From assembly GCA_037953745.1 (NCBI GenBank), contig JBAKBP010007484.1, forward strand, positions 1-64,000: 64,000 nt of DNA, in the 5' to 3' direction. This document shows positions 32,708 through 43,269 of the stretch, piece by piece. The stretch's first letter is position 1. Each line of letters begins with the position of its first letter. This DNA comes from Lithodes maja (lineage: Eukaryota > Arthropoda > Malacostraca > Decapoda > Lithodidae). Under the pieces are notes generated by a model, which was not told the origin of the DNA, searched no databases, and was given only the letters and a program-made list of their open reading frames with translations. The translations under genes and the position numbers were made by a program.

Positions 32708-33349
32708 TTATAGTTGGCTTTCACTGTTGACCCTTTTTTGTGTCATATTGTTGCCTGATACTATATTGGTGTATGCACTTTCCTGGTGTTATAGGCCCTG
32801 CATGTAAGATGTTGAGTGGTGGTTAACACTTTCTCCATCTTTGCAGGTTCTGCTGGTGCTCTTCCGCCTCGGCCGCCCTCCTCACCTACCTCTGTGCTCC
32901 CGGTTTAGGGTGAGTACAGCTCCCTGTTTGCATGTGTGTTCCTGTTTCCCCATGCTCCTTCCCTGGTTATTCTTGGACATTCTCTCCACTTACACCTTCG
33001 ACGTGCTGATTCTGGTGTGTGTTCTTCTCGTGCTGGTCGGCTGCTTTGCTTTCGCCTTGGTTGTCGCTCCCCTTGCTTGGTGAGCCACATGTCCTGCTTG
33101 CGCCACTCGCTCTTTGTGTCCTCTACGGCCTACCTCCCTGCTCTGTGTGGCCCGTGTCTGGCCCTGGTGGTTGTGCTGCTCCATGGCCCTGGTTCCTCGG
33201 CGGCGGCTGTGGCCTCTGCTTCCCTTCCGTCGGTGTGGCCGATGGTCTCACGCCACTTTGGGCCTGTGGGCCGCCGTTCCCCGGCCTTTGTTGCCGCCCG
33301 GTTCCGCGTCACCCTGGGTATCCCTGACCCGACTGCCGGCCGTTCTACA

Positions 33350-33600
33350 CAGCCCGTAGCCTCGTAGGTGGAGCTCTCGTCTCACACACGAGGGGTCGGG
33401 GGTTCACTCCCTGACCGGGCAGTGACGGATTGGGCTTGTCTCCTTTCATGTGTTAGCCTCAGTTCACCTAGCTGTAAATTGGTCCCTGGTCTTCGTGGAC
33501 AACGTTGTGTCGTCCCGTCTGGGGTTGGCACCAATGGTGCAAGGCGAGCTGGGTATCATATGGTTCCCCTCCGCTACTGGTCAACCTAAGCCTCCACGCT
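33350..33600 (+). mobile_element. tRNA-headed SINE inside DIRS C
   Basis: This is the same insertion as in B. The tRNA-like head is 33352-33420, with B-box GGTTCACTCCC and 5-bp acceptor pairing. It must predate the split of B and C. Confidence 0.65.
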
Positions 33601-34766
33601 CTCGCTCGCCTCGCTACTGCCCCTCGTCGTCCTCCTGATCGCCTTGACGTCGCCCGTCGCCCTCGTCTTGGTTCTCGCCCTGAGGCCGGGGTTGGCGGCT
33701 CTGCTCCTATGCGCCCTCCCCTGGCCTCTAAGGATAGGGGCTCTCCTCCCTTCCGCCCGCTTTTCTAGCCCAGCCGACTTCCTCTTACGTTGTCCTCTCC
33801 GCGCGCGGTTGTTCGTGCTGTCGCTGGCCCTCTGCTCCCTCCTACTCTGTCCAGGAGGGTCCGCCTGGGTGTCGTTGCTTCTCCTACTTCACCTACTTCC
33901 GTGCCTCTTCTTCCTTCACGGTCTCGTCCCGCGGTGGGGGTCCCTCCCTCCTCCGCCTCGGTGTCGGGCCGCCATGTTCTCTCAGCCCCGGGGGTCCTTG
34001 CTCTGTTTCCCCCCGCGGCTCCTTCTGGCCTCCTTTCACCCGTCCGGCCTTCCCCCTCCCGTCGTCCTGCTCCTCCTCCTTCTTCTCTTCCTGCCCTTCA
34101 CTTCCCGTCTCGCCTGGGGGGTGCCCCTCCTCTTGCCTCGGTGAGGTTTCGGGGTCCCCCTTTTCTCGGGAGCTGTCGTGTTGCTGGAAGAGGGGGTTGG
34201 TGCTGTTTCCCCCTCGGCCGTTCGTGTTCGGGGACAGGTCCCTCTACGGCGACACGGCCGTCGCCGCTCGCCTTCCTTGGGCCGCGGCGCTGCTGGTTCG
34301 TGTCGTGGGTCTCGCTCCCGCTCACGCTTGTCCCTGCGGGCCGACCCTTCTGGGTGGGGGGGGGTGGGGGGTGGGGGGGGGGTCTCCTCTCTCGGTTCGA
34401 TTGTTGGCTTTGCAGGGCTGGGTTGTGTCACACTTCGACGGGTGCTTGGCGTCGTTGGCTGCCTCCCTCTTCTCGCGCTTCTTGGCGGTGCCTCAACCTC
34501 AGCGCCTCGCCATTCCTACCCCTGCTACGGTCCCGCTCCCTTCTGCAGGCCTACGCTCTGGTCAGACTTCGCCGCACTGCCCTCCTTCCGGCTGTTCAGT
34601 CCCTGGCTGTGTTGCCGGGTCGGTCCTCCTATGGGCCGGGTTTGTGCGACGCCGGTACGCCTGGCTTCGCCGTCATGCTCGGTCGCCCTCTCCCCTTGGA
34701 GGCCTGGTTTGTTGTGGCCTTCGCCTTCACGCCGTTCCGTCGACGGCTCTCCTTCGGTCCCTCCCT

Positions 34767-34791
34767 TAGGTTCCTAGCCTTGACGTTGGAC
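34767..34791 (-). repeat. ITR fragment inside DIRS C
   Basis: This is the reverse complement of the fragment at 25237-25261. It lies between the Gag-like and RT parts. Confidence 0.75.
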
Positions 34792-35055
34792 TGGGGTCGT
34801 CCCTGCTTTTGCCTCCTCTTGTGTCTGTCGGCGGGTTGGCCGGCGCGTTCTGGTCCTGGATGGGCGCGCCCATTCTTGACCTTTGTTCTCTTGCTCCCCC
34901 GTTCTTCTCTCACCCGGATCAGGCCTCTGTCGCCACGGTTTTTCCCTTGCGACAGAGGGTGACGGACTTCTTGTCTTGTCTTTCGGTTCCCTCCAGCCGT
35001 CTGTCCCCGCCTGCGGCTTTTCGGGGCGTCTGCGCCAGGCGCTCTTCGCGAGGGT

Positions 35056-36387
35056 TTGGACTTTGTTCTGCGGGTCCACCTTCGGCTCGCGATGTCTTTG
35101 GTTCCCGAGCTGAAGGCGATTTTGTGCGCGGCAACTCGGCGCCGCCCGACGGTGCTGTCCTCGTTCTGCCGGCCGGCCCCCTTGGATATGTTATCCTCTG
35201 CTCTATATACGTCGGGGTTCTTTCAGCTGGTTGCTTGGGTATGCTCGCTTCTCTGTCGGCGGCCCCTGCTTCCGCCACGCGCCGACACGCTGTGTCGTTG
35301 CGGTCCCTGCTTCCGTCACGCACCGTCGTGCTGTGTCGCACGCGGGGTCTTCTCAGTCCCGTCCTTCTGCCGGTCCTCTTCGGGGTGCTGCTGCACGTGC
35401 TGCCGCCTTGCGCGGCCGCTGGCCTGGGCCGTTGCGGGCCAGTGCGTCGCTTCCGCCTCGCCCTTCTGTTCTTGCCCCTTTCATCCCCGCTGTGTCGGGG
35501 CTGGCCGGCCTTCCCCTTCCGGCCGCCCTTCGACGTGGTCTGCCCCGCGCCGGCCTGGGGTTGGGGGGGGGGGGGGGGTCGACGTGGCGCTCGTGCCCGC
35601 ACGGCCCGTACCGAGGGTACCTCCGCGTCAACGCAATGTGTGGTTCTCTGGGTCGGACTCCTTGTTCTCCTTCTCGCCTGGCCGACCGGGTCGCTCCCCT
35701 CCTCTCGGGTGCTCCCTCGGGTTGTTTTTGCCCTTGCGCCCCTCGGTTGCCGCGAGGGACGTTGGGGGCGGCGGGTTGCGCGGTGGGGTCTCGCCTGGTG
35801 GTGGACGTCTCGGCCCCCTTTCCGCTCTTGTCACCGACGCCGGCCCATCTCTTCGGAGGTGGCCCACGTGCTCACTTCCATGCCCGAGCTGGGTGGCGTC
35901 GAGGGAGTTGACCGCCGGTCGCCCGGTTTTCCTCTCCCGTGTCTTTCTGGTCCCGTCGTCGAACTGCGACGCGATGCGACCGTTGGTGGTTCTGTCGGCC
36001 CTCAACAGGCGCGTCGTGCACACACGGTTTCGGATGCTGCCGGTACCCCTGGTACGCCTGGCCCTGTGCCCTCTGTCGTGGGTTGTGTCGCTGGCCCTCC
36101 AGGATGCGTCTTGGCTCGTTCCTCTCCATCCTCTCTTCCAGCGATTCTTGGCCGTTCGGACTTCCGATCGTGTGTTCCTGTTCGCCGGCCTTCCCTTCGG
36201 TCTCCACATCGCGCCGCGGGTCTTCTCCGCACATGTGGGGCCGGCTCTGGGTCCTCTCCTCAGGAGCGGGCTCCGGCTCCTGTTTTCCTTGGCCGACTGG
36301 TTGGTAGTTTCCGAAGCCCTGGGCCTGTGCGTTGGTGACGCCCTCACAGTCGTTCGCACCGTCGCACGGTTAGGGTTCCCCTTTTGA
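35056..36387 (+). pseudogene. DIRS C reverse transcriptase
   Basis: A 443-residue frame with the RT block at its C-terminal half, in 5'-to-3' order on the plus strand: RFRMLPVPLVRLAL, QDASWLVPLHP, VFLFAGLPFGLHIAPRVF and FSLADWLVV (about 36288-36312). As in B, the first active-site Asp is Ala. After LGFPF Pol continues only in other frames (36404-36781 and onward), consistent with small deletions relative to copy A. Confidence 0.7.
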
Positions 36388-36734
36388 TGTTCCCGTTTCA
36401 CGCTTGACCCCGTCGCGTGTCGTGCCATGGGTCGGTCTCGCAGTCTTCGCCGTGTTGCACTCGGTTTCCCTCCTGGGGTGGCTCTGGGACTCGTTCGTGG
36501 GTTCGCTGCTTTGGGCCGCTCTGCCCCTTTCCTTAGGGAGCCTCTGGCTCCTCCGCCTCCTCCTCATGGGCCCCGTGGTGTTTCCGTTGCCCCTCTGGAT
36601 CGGCTCCTGCCGCTCCTGCGTCCCGTTCGCTGACGCTTCGGTCTCTGGGTTGCTCCGGGCTCGCTCTCTGCGGCGGTGCCCTGGTCCGCCCCCCCCGCCG
36701 ACGGTCTGGGTAGCCTCAGATCCGTCGAGCGCGG

Positions 36735-37540
36735 TTGGGTGGGGTTCCCGATCGACCCTGGGACGTCCACTTCCTGGCTGATGGGTGGGTCTCCCTCCAC
36801 TTACCCGTCTATGCCCTCGGACTGTTGGTTCCTCTGTTCTTCCTGCGGGTCCACGCGCTGGCCCTTCGGGGTCAGTCGGTGGCCTTCGGGTTCGCCACTC
36901 AGACAGGCTGTCCCCTGTTTTCCTTCTGCGGGGGTTCCTCCAGGTCGTTGACTCTATTGGGGGTCTCGGTGGAGTTGTTCTTCCTCGCGGCCCGGCACCC
37001 CTTCTCCTTGCATGCCTCCTCCCTGCCCGGGCCTGCCACCCTGTGGGCGGCCGCCCTGTCGTGGGGGCAGGGCGTTCTTGTTGAATGGGCGTTGCAACGG
37101 ACTGTGTTCGCCGACCTCGCGGCTTCCTGAGGTGTTCCGGAGGTCGCCTTGTTCGCATCGGGGGTGCCGCGCCGGTTGCCTTTGGACCTCTCCCTCCGGC
37201 CTCGCGCTCCGGGGGGGGTCCGGCCGCTTTCATGGTGGCCTGGTACAGGTGGCGGTCGATCTACATCTTTCCGCCCCCAGACGCGCTGTTGCTGTGCCCA
37301 GTCCTCGCGAGGCTGCGGCTGTATCACGGCTGCGTCTGGCTCCTCGCGCCTCTGTGGCCGGCACGGGCTTGGTCCGCCCGGTTGCCGCGGTGGTGCCCGA
37401 GTCCGGTCCCTCTACCTGTCTCCGGCTTCCACTTGGGCTCGGTTGGGGTCCTGCGGGCCTCGTTGGCCTTCGCGTCGTGCTTGTTCATGTGGCACGGTGG
37501 CTCCCGGTCCCCGGCCGGGCCCTGGCCGGGTCCTGACTGA
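36735..37540 (+). pseudogene. DIRS C RNase H-like and connecting region
   Basis: Frames 36735-37130 and 37085-37540 overlap here. The second contains IYIFPPPDALLLCPVLARL and WLLAPLWPARAW, the conserved stretch before the recombinase. Confidence 0.45.
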
Positions 37541-38620
37541 CTTCCTGCAGCGTTCCTGGCCGTCTTCTCCTTGGGGGCCTTACGGGTCCCGCTGGGGGTC
37601 TTTTCCTAGGTGGCTACGGGCCACTCGCCTGCCTGTTGGCTCTTCTTCCCTCGTCCTACGCTCCTTGTTTCACCTCTTCCGTACGCGTCGCTTTCGAGTC
37701 GACGCTATCCGTACCCCCTTGTCTGCCGTCCGGGGGCTCTTTGGGTCCGTCGCTGGGCTGGTCGTTCTGCCACAGGCGCGGGATTCCTTCCTGCCGGCTG
37801 CCTTCCGGGATCGTCCTCCTCCGCGCCTGGTCCCTCCGCAGTGGGTTCTGGGGCGGGCTCTGGTCCTTCTGGCTTCACCCTCGTCTACAAGGGCCGCTAC
37901 GCCGGCTCTGTTGCTCGGGCGTCCGCTCTTCCTTGTCGCTCTGGCCGCTGGGGTTCGGGTGTCTGCCCTTGCGGCATTGTCATGGCCCCGGGACTGCGTG
38001 CGCTTCTCCCCGTCCTTGCCTGGCGTCTCGTTCGCCTCCTCCCCTCCTTTTGTTGCCACACTTGGGAGGGCGGCCCCCGCTTTCCAGCCTTTCGCCGTCC
38101 AGGCTTTCCGGCTTGGGCGTTCCTCGCCATGTGTTGTGCCCGGTGTCGGCCTTGCGCTCCTCTGTTGCGTCTGTGGCGCCGCCTTCGGGTCCTGCTGTGG
38201 GGGTGTCTCCTCGGACAGGTGGGAGGCTCTCGCGGGTGCAGATGGGCCGCCGCGTTTGTCGGACCGTTCGTGCCCGTCGCCCTGTTTGTAGGGGTTCTGC
38301 GCGCGATGTCGGATCCTTTGCTGCCTCCTTCCGGTTCCTGCCACGTCGATCCTTACCTGCCTTCGCCTCAGCGGTTTTGTGGGTCTTCTATCAATTCCTT
38401 CATCTCCTCCTACCTCTCCGTGTCCAGTGTTCGACCCCCTCGGCTGGTGGTTGCTCTCGGGGGTCGTGTTTCCTGGTGCTCTGGCGAAGATCCCTGGTCT
38501 TCCCCCCTTGTCCCTCGTTCTTTTCCTTTGTTTTATATGACAACGGGGGGGGGGGGGGGGGTGTACGGGTTTGCAACACTGGATTGCAAGTTTGGGATTG
38601 TGTATTGTTCCAGTACATAA
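37149..38620 (+). pseudogene. DIRS C tyrosine recombinase
   Basis: The first Arg box is in the frame 37149-38291. After an extra C the frame used by 37636-38826 carries ARDVG (38303-38314) instead of HxxR. The Tyr segment (TAC at 38411-38413) is in a third frame because of the extra G near 38380. It carries the same lesions as B, so it arose from an already defective parent. Confidence 0.7.
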
Positions 38621-38911
38621 GTGTTTTTGCCACATTGAAAATTGTGTTTTGTTCTTGTGTTCAGTGTTTTTGTTGGTTTTTGAAGAAAAGGGTTTTGGGT
38701 ACAGTACCTTTTTGGTTTCAGACAAGTCTATGTTTTTGCATTACTATGAATGACGGGCATGTGTTAAAACTGTTCTTTTTAGCTACTCCTCAGTTTTTCA
38801 CTCTTTTATTAGACTCTCTTGTTTAAATTGTGTCTTTGTCATTCATACTTTTGTTTTATGCATTGGTTTTTGGTAGGTTGGGCTTGGATGTCCTCCTCCT
38901 ATTTGTTATGC

Positions 38912-39025
38912 AGCCTTGACGTTGGATTTGCCAAGACTACTAACAAATTGGGAGGTTTGACGTACCTCCCAACCTACCAAATAGGAAAACCTACTATTTG
39001 GTAGTAGTCTTGGAAAATCCAACGT
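38912..39025 (+). repeat. DIRS C internal complementary region
   Basis: 38912-38948 is the reverse complement of the left tip 31285-31321, and 38949-39025 that of the right tip 39360-39436. Confidence 0.9.
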
Positions 39026-39436
39026 ACATAATACCCTCCCTCACGCCGGACCCCTGCCCATCCGCGTTCTTCTGCTGACGTGAGATGTGATAACAAGAGA
39101 GGGTCGCTCATGCGCACGTTCGACAGGGATCGGCGCATGACGGAACACGGGATGGGCCTTGAGCGGTAACTAAGGTAAACCCCTTTTTCTTCTCTTCTAA
39201 TGCTTTTTTCACCTTCGGTGGTAGTTTTGGTTAATGTACAACGTCTCCTAGAGCAAGATAAGGAGTAGACTCTAGACGTTTTCTTTTTAACCGCGGTTGG
39301 AATGACGACATAGCAGTCAAAATAGACAAGTCGTCATTGCAATTAGGTTAATAGCCTTGACGTTGGATTTTCCAAGACTACTACCAAATAGTAGGTTTTC
39401 CTATTTGGTAGGTTGGGAGGTACGTCAAACCTCCCA

Positions 39437-39800
39437 ATTTCTGACTTATCCTTCGGCAGGGGCCCCTTTATTCTACTACAGCGCTTACTCCCATGGTGTA
39501 CCCAACATCGACAGATGCTACATTGAATTGAGTTAACGCCCACTCCCTTTCCACACACTGCACATGGGTATGCACCACTCTTTTCCACATTGCCTCGTCT
39601 CAAACTACAATGCATAACCTTGGTTTTGTTAATATTGACTCTTAAACCCTTGCTCACCATGCCCTCTCTCCACTCTCTGAATTTGGCCTCAGCATCCTGC
39701 ATACTGTCAGCTATTAGGACTAAATCGTCTGCATAAAACAGTTCCAACGGGAGTCCGCCTCTAAAAATTCTAGACAGCGCCTCAAAGACCATAATCATCT
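39437..39800 (-). pseudogene. LINE RT C-terminal fragment with Cys-rich motif
   Basis: The frame reads ELFYADDLVLIADS, GLRVNINKTKVM, then YPCAVCGKGVGVNSIQCSIC and IKGPLPKDKSEI, the RT and downstream zinc-finger-like region of a widespread invertebrate LINE. DIRS C cuts it at 39437. It is probably the same family as 18968-19474. Confidence 0.75.
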
Positions 39801-41830
39801 CCCATTCGTTCAACATGACCATACCAGCTCAGCACTCTTCTGTCCACTCTGGCTGACAAATGTTCCTGCTGCCCCACTCTCCTACATATCTCTTCATTCC
39901 TCAATTTGTCTCTACGAGTAACTCCACACATACTTCTCAAGCAGCTCATCTCCATCACATCCAGCTTTCTTCTCCCCTTTTCCTTCAGAGCCCATGTCTC
40001 AGCCCCATACATCACTGTTGGCACAACAATTCCTTGATACATTGAACTTTTTACTTTCATTCCCAGATTTCTCGTCTTCCACATACTGTACTTCCCATTG
40101 CTCCGAAAACCTTCCATCCTTCCCACACACTCTGTTTTACCTCCATTACCATATCTCCACTCCTGCTTATTGTTCCTCCTAGATATTTAAAACACTCTAC
40201 TTGTTCCAATATTTCCCCCTCCAGCCTCAAATCTAGATTCACCCTATGATTACCCCTATTACACACCATTACATTGGGGGCGGTTCGTTCGTGGCCACCC
40301 CTTCGGGGATCACGGCGTCAGGCAATAGATAGATAGATAGACACACCATTACTTTACTTTTATTGACGTTCACCTTCAATTTCCTCCTTCCACAAACCAC
40401 ACCAAACTCTGACTACCCATTGCAGTTTCTCCTCAGAATCCGCCACTAACACTGTGTCATCAGCGAAAAGCAACTGATTCAAATCCCAATCTCTACCATT
40501 CTTTCCTACTAAACCCAATCCTCTTCCCATAGTTCTCATTTTCACCTCCCTCATCACACCATCCATAAACATATTAAACAGCCATGGTGACATTACACAA
40601 CCCTGTCGCAAACCTACCTTTACCTCAAACCATTCACTCAACTCACCATTTCCTACTCTACACATGCTCTGCTCCCTTCATAAAAACTCATAACTGCTTC
40701 TAACAAATTTCCTCCAATTTCATAAATCCTTAACACCTTCCACATTGCTTCACGATCCACACGATCATACGCTTTTCCAAATCCATAAAAGCCCAAACTA
40801 TCTCCTTATGCTTCTCTAAATACTTCTCGCATAACTGTCTTACTGCAAACATCTGATCCACGCACCCTCTTTCCCTCCTACAACCGCACTGTTCTTCTCC
40901 TATTACAACTTCTGTACATTTTATTATCCTCTCTATCAACACCCTGCCATACAGCTTTCCAACCACTGACAATAAACTAATTATCTAATACCTCTATAAC
41001 TTGAACACTCCTGCCGATCTCCATTCCCCTTGTACAACGGCACAGTACATGCACTCTTCCAGTCTATTGGTACTATTGACACAGAAAAGCACACATTGAA
41101 AAGTCTCGCCAACCAATCTATTATCACATCTCCACCCTTCTTTATACACTCCACAGCAATAAAATTCAAACCTTCTGCTTTTCCCGCTTTCATTTGTTTC
41201 ACTGCTTCTTTTACCTAATTTTCCTCAATCCTTTCATTCATTCCCTGCCACCTGGGTGGCCTGGGTAACTATCTCCATCAATCACTGCTTCTCTTCCATC
41301 TCTTGCATTTAGCAAGGATTCAAAATACTCAGCATATCTTTTCCTCACTTCAACTGGTTCCACTAGTAATACTCCATTTGTATCTTTCACTGACTCTTCC
41401 CTCTTTTGTCCTCCTTGCCTTACTCTATTTACCTCCTTCCAGAACATCTTCTTTCGCTCTTCAAAATTCTCACTCAACCTTTGACCCCACCTTTCGTTTG
41501 TATCTTTTTTCGCTTCTCTAATTTCCCGTTTTGCCTCTCTCCTTTTCTCCTTGTACCTCTCCCATACCTCAACACTACCATCCTGTAAAACCCTCTCAAA
41601 ACACTGTCTCTTCTCCTCAACTGCATTTCTCACCGTATCATTCCACCACTCGCTACCCTTCCTGATACCTCTGCCTCATACTTTCCTTTTACCACATACT
41701 ACCTCTGCACTTGCTTTCACTCCTTCCTTAAACTGTTGCCATTTAACCTCTACTTCACTCTCTTCCATCTCTCTCACTTCCATCCACTTTTCATTTAGTC
41801 TTTACACTCAAATATATCCATACCCATAAT
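39800..41830 (-). pseudogene. Degenerate RTE-like LINE ORF2
   Basis: Consecutive broken frames on the minus strand recreate one LINE protein: linker (41238-41633), MKAGKAEGLNFIAVE (41202), CGCRRERGCVDQMFAVRQL (40730-40972), VKVGLRQGCVMSPWLFNMF and catalytic FADDTVLVADS (40360-40665), CFKYLGGTIS (40057-40269) and RVLSWYGHVERMGD (39782-40126). Several stops and frameshifts are present. It contains the uninterrupted version of the DIRS A target (39921-39936) and a 68 bp LINE insertion. Confidence 0.75.
40273..40340 (+). mobile_element. 68 bp LINE 3'-end insertion with GATA tail
   Basis: It is flanked by the perfect duplication acacaccattac (40261-40272 and 40341-40352). Its sequence equals the last bases of the fragment at 46118-46540. 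Confidence 0.88.
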
Positions 41831-42057
41831 ACAAAATCAGCCATACTGGTACAGGATATACAGTACTATATAGTTTGGTCTTTGGTGATAAATTCTACAT
41901 GATCAATAATAAAGTATCAGCCTCATGTTTAATATTTTCAGTACCAAGATAGCATCCAAATTAATAGATGGCCGATCAATCATATATTAACTGACACTAT
42001 GATTAATATATATATCCTGGCAAACTACCATAGACAAGTTTATTGGTCTTGAGAAGG
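41831..42057. other. Short non-coding gap
   Basis: AT-rich sequence between LINE remnants; nothing is recognised. Confidence 0.4.
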
Positions 42058-42087
42058 ACCTCTGGTTGTTGTTGTTGTTGTTGTTCC

Positions 42088-43174
42088 CTAAGCTGCCTGG
42101 CCGAACAGCCCCGAATCCCTGAGGAAGGCCATGGCCACGATCGTGCTTTCCCACAGAGCTCTCATTGAGTGTAGATTGTGTTGTTGGCATAAGTGGTTGT
42201 GTGAAATGCAGTCTTCTATGATGTGTTTAATGGTATGGGGTGCTGTGTTACATCCCGGGCAGGCGTCGACAACGGAGTCATCCAGTCTCTTCTGATAGCT
42301 CAGGAGAGCTGGATGGTGTCCGCATCTCAGCCTGGCCAGGTGGACTCTGTCCTCGCGAGGAAGGGAGGATTCGGAAGGATGGATTTCGGGAGGTCGTGCA
42401 TGCAGCTGTGTGTTGTCTGTGAGTGAGTGGATGGATCGGTGAGAGATATGAGTATGGATGTGCTTCTGGAAGTTGGTTCGGGGTGGGCAGGGAGGGAGAG
42501 AGGACAATAATTGTGTGTGATACCGTGTGCTGGGTGTTGTTTTGATATTTCTTGGTGTCTGTGGGTGTGTTGCCATGTAGTTTAGTGGGTGGCCTTGGTT
42601 TGTGGAGGCTGCTGCCAGGAATTGAGTGCCTCTCATGTCCAGATGGTCTTTGACTTTGAGAATTTTGGTTTCTTGATGTAGGTGATCTGTGGGTGCAGTA
42701 GCTGTGCAGCCTGTAATGATCTTCAGGGCTTTGTTTTGAATAGTCTGTAAGGTCTTATGATGTGTTTCAGCTAGGTTAGAAGCCCAGGCTGGGCTTGCGT
42801 ATTCCATCACTGATCTTATGTATTGTTTATATACTGTGGTGGTAGTTTCTTTGTTGTGTCCAAATTTTGTGTGAGCAAGTGACCTGAGGGCGTTAAGTCT
42901 GGGTGTCAGTTTCTTTTTAATGTTTGTGGTGTGCTGTTTGAATGTCATATGAGTATCATATGTTACTCCTAGGATTTTGGGTGTGTGTGTATGTGTTAGG
43001 GGTGTGTTGTTTATGGTGAGTTGAGGGATGTATTCGTGTTCTCCTGTCCAACTTGTGAGCAGGGTTGCGGTGGATTTGGCTGGGGCTAGATTAAGTCTGT
43101 TTGTAGTGCACCAGCCATGTAGTGTGTTGAGATAGGGTTGAAGGAGATCTGTTGCTCTTTTTGGGTCATGGTGT
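42088..43174 (-). pseudogene. LINE-X ORF, C-terminal part
   Basis: The frame 42088-42948 and its upstream extension to about 43174 hold the thumb and tail of the LINE-X protein: KILGVTYDTHMTFKQHTTNI, YASPAWAS and a C-terminal CPGCNTAPHTIKHIIEDC zinc-knuckle-like motif, ending LFGQAA and a TAG. The upstream end reads TCTHHDPKRATDLLQPYL, which continues directly from YADDITLTC at 51140 once the I-clade insertion is ignored. This part looks open. A 5'-truncated relative is at 47874-48348. Confidence 0.75.
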
Positions 43175-43269
43175 GTGCATGTGAGTTAGTTAGTTAGTTA
43201 TGAAGAGCAGATTAACCAGACCACTGAGCTCCATACGGAACTCTCATAGGTCTGGCCCGAAGGATTGGA

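Larger units (their letters stand above)
32841..34962 (+). pseudogene. DIRS C Gag-like region
   Basis: Pro/Ser-rich frames (33505-33768, then 33790-34962 in the same frame after a TAG) occupy the Gag position. Splice-like signals border the start: CTTTGCAG/GTTCTG near 32847 and AGG/GTGAGT near 32909. Domain identity is not recognisable. Confidence 0.35.
31285..39436 (+). mobile_element. DIRS-like retrotransposon, copy C (8.15 kb), inverted relative to B
   Basis: This is the reading-direction copy: left ITR 31285-31586, Gag-like region, RT, RNase H-like region, recombinase, ICR 38912-39025, right ITR 39088-39436. It is nearly identical to B throughout, including shared frameshifts, the SINE and the internal ITR fragment. 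Its left flank is the 44 bp tandem repeat and its right flank a LINE ORF; an empty site was not found. Confidence 0.9.

Noticed and set aside
36370..37233. 287-residue ORF that might be a host protein
   Set aside because: It is antisense to DIRS C and its reverse-complement twin occurs in B. Composition is skewed and no motif is present.
20590..39436. B and C as products of an inversion between two direct copies
   Set aside because: The flanks of B are collinear with an uninterrupted Penelope frame, so no inversion breakpoint lies within B.
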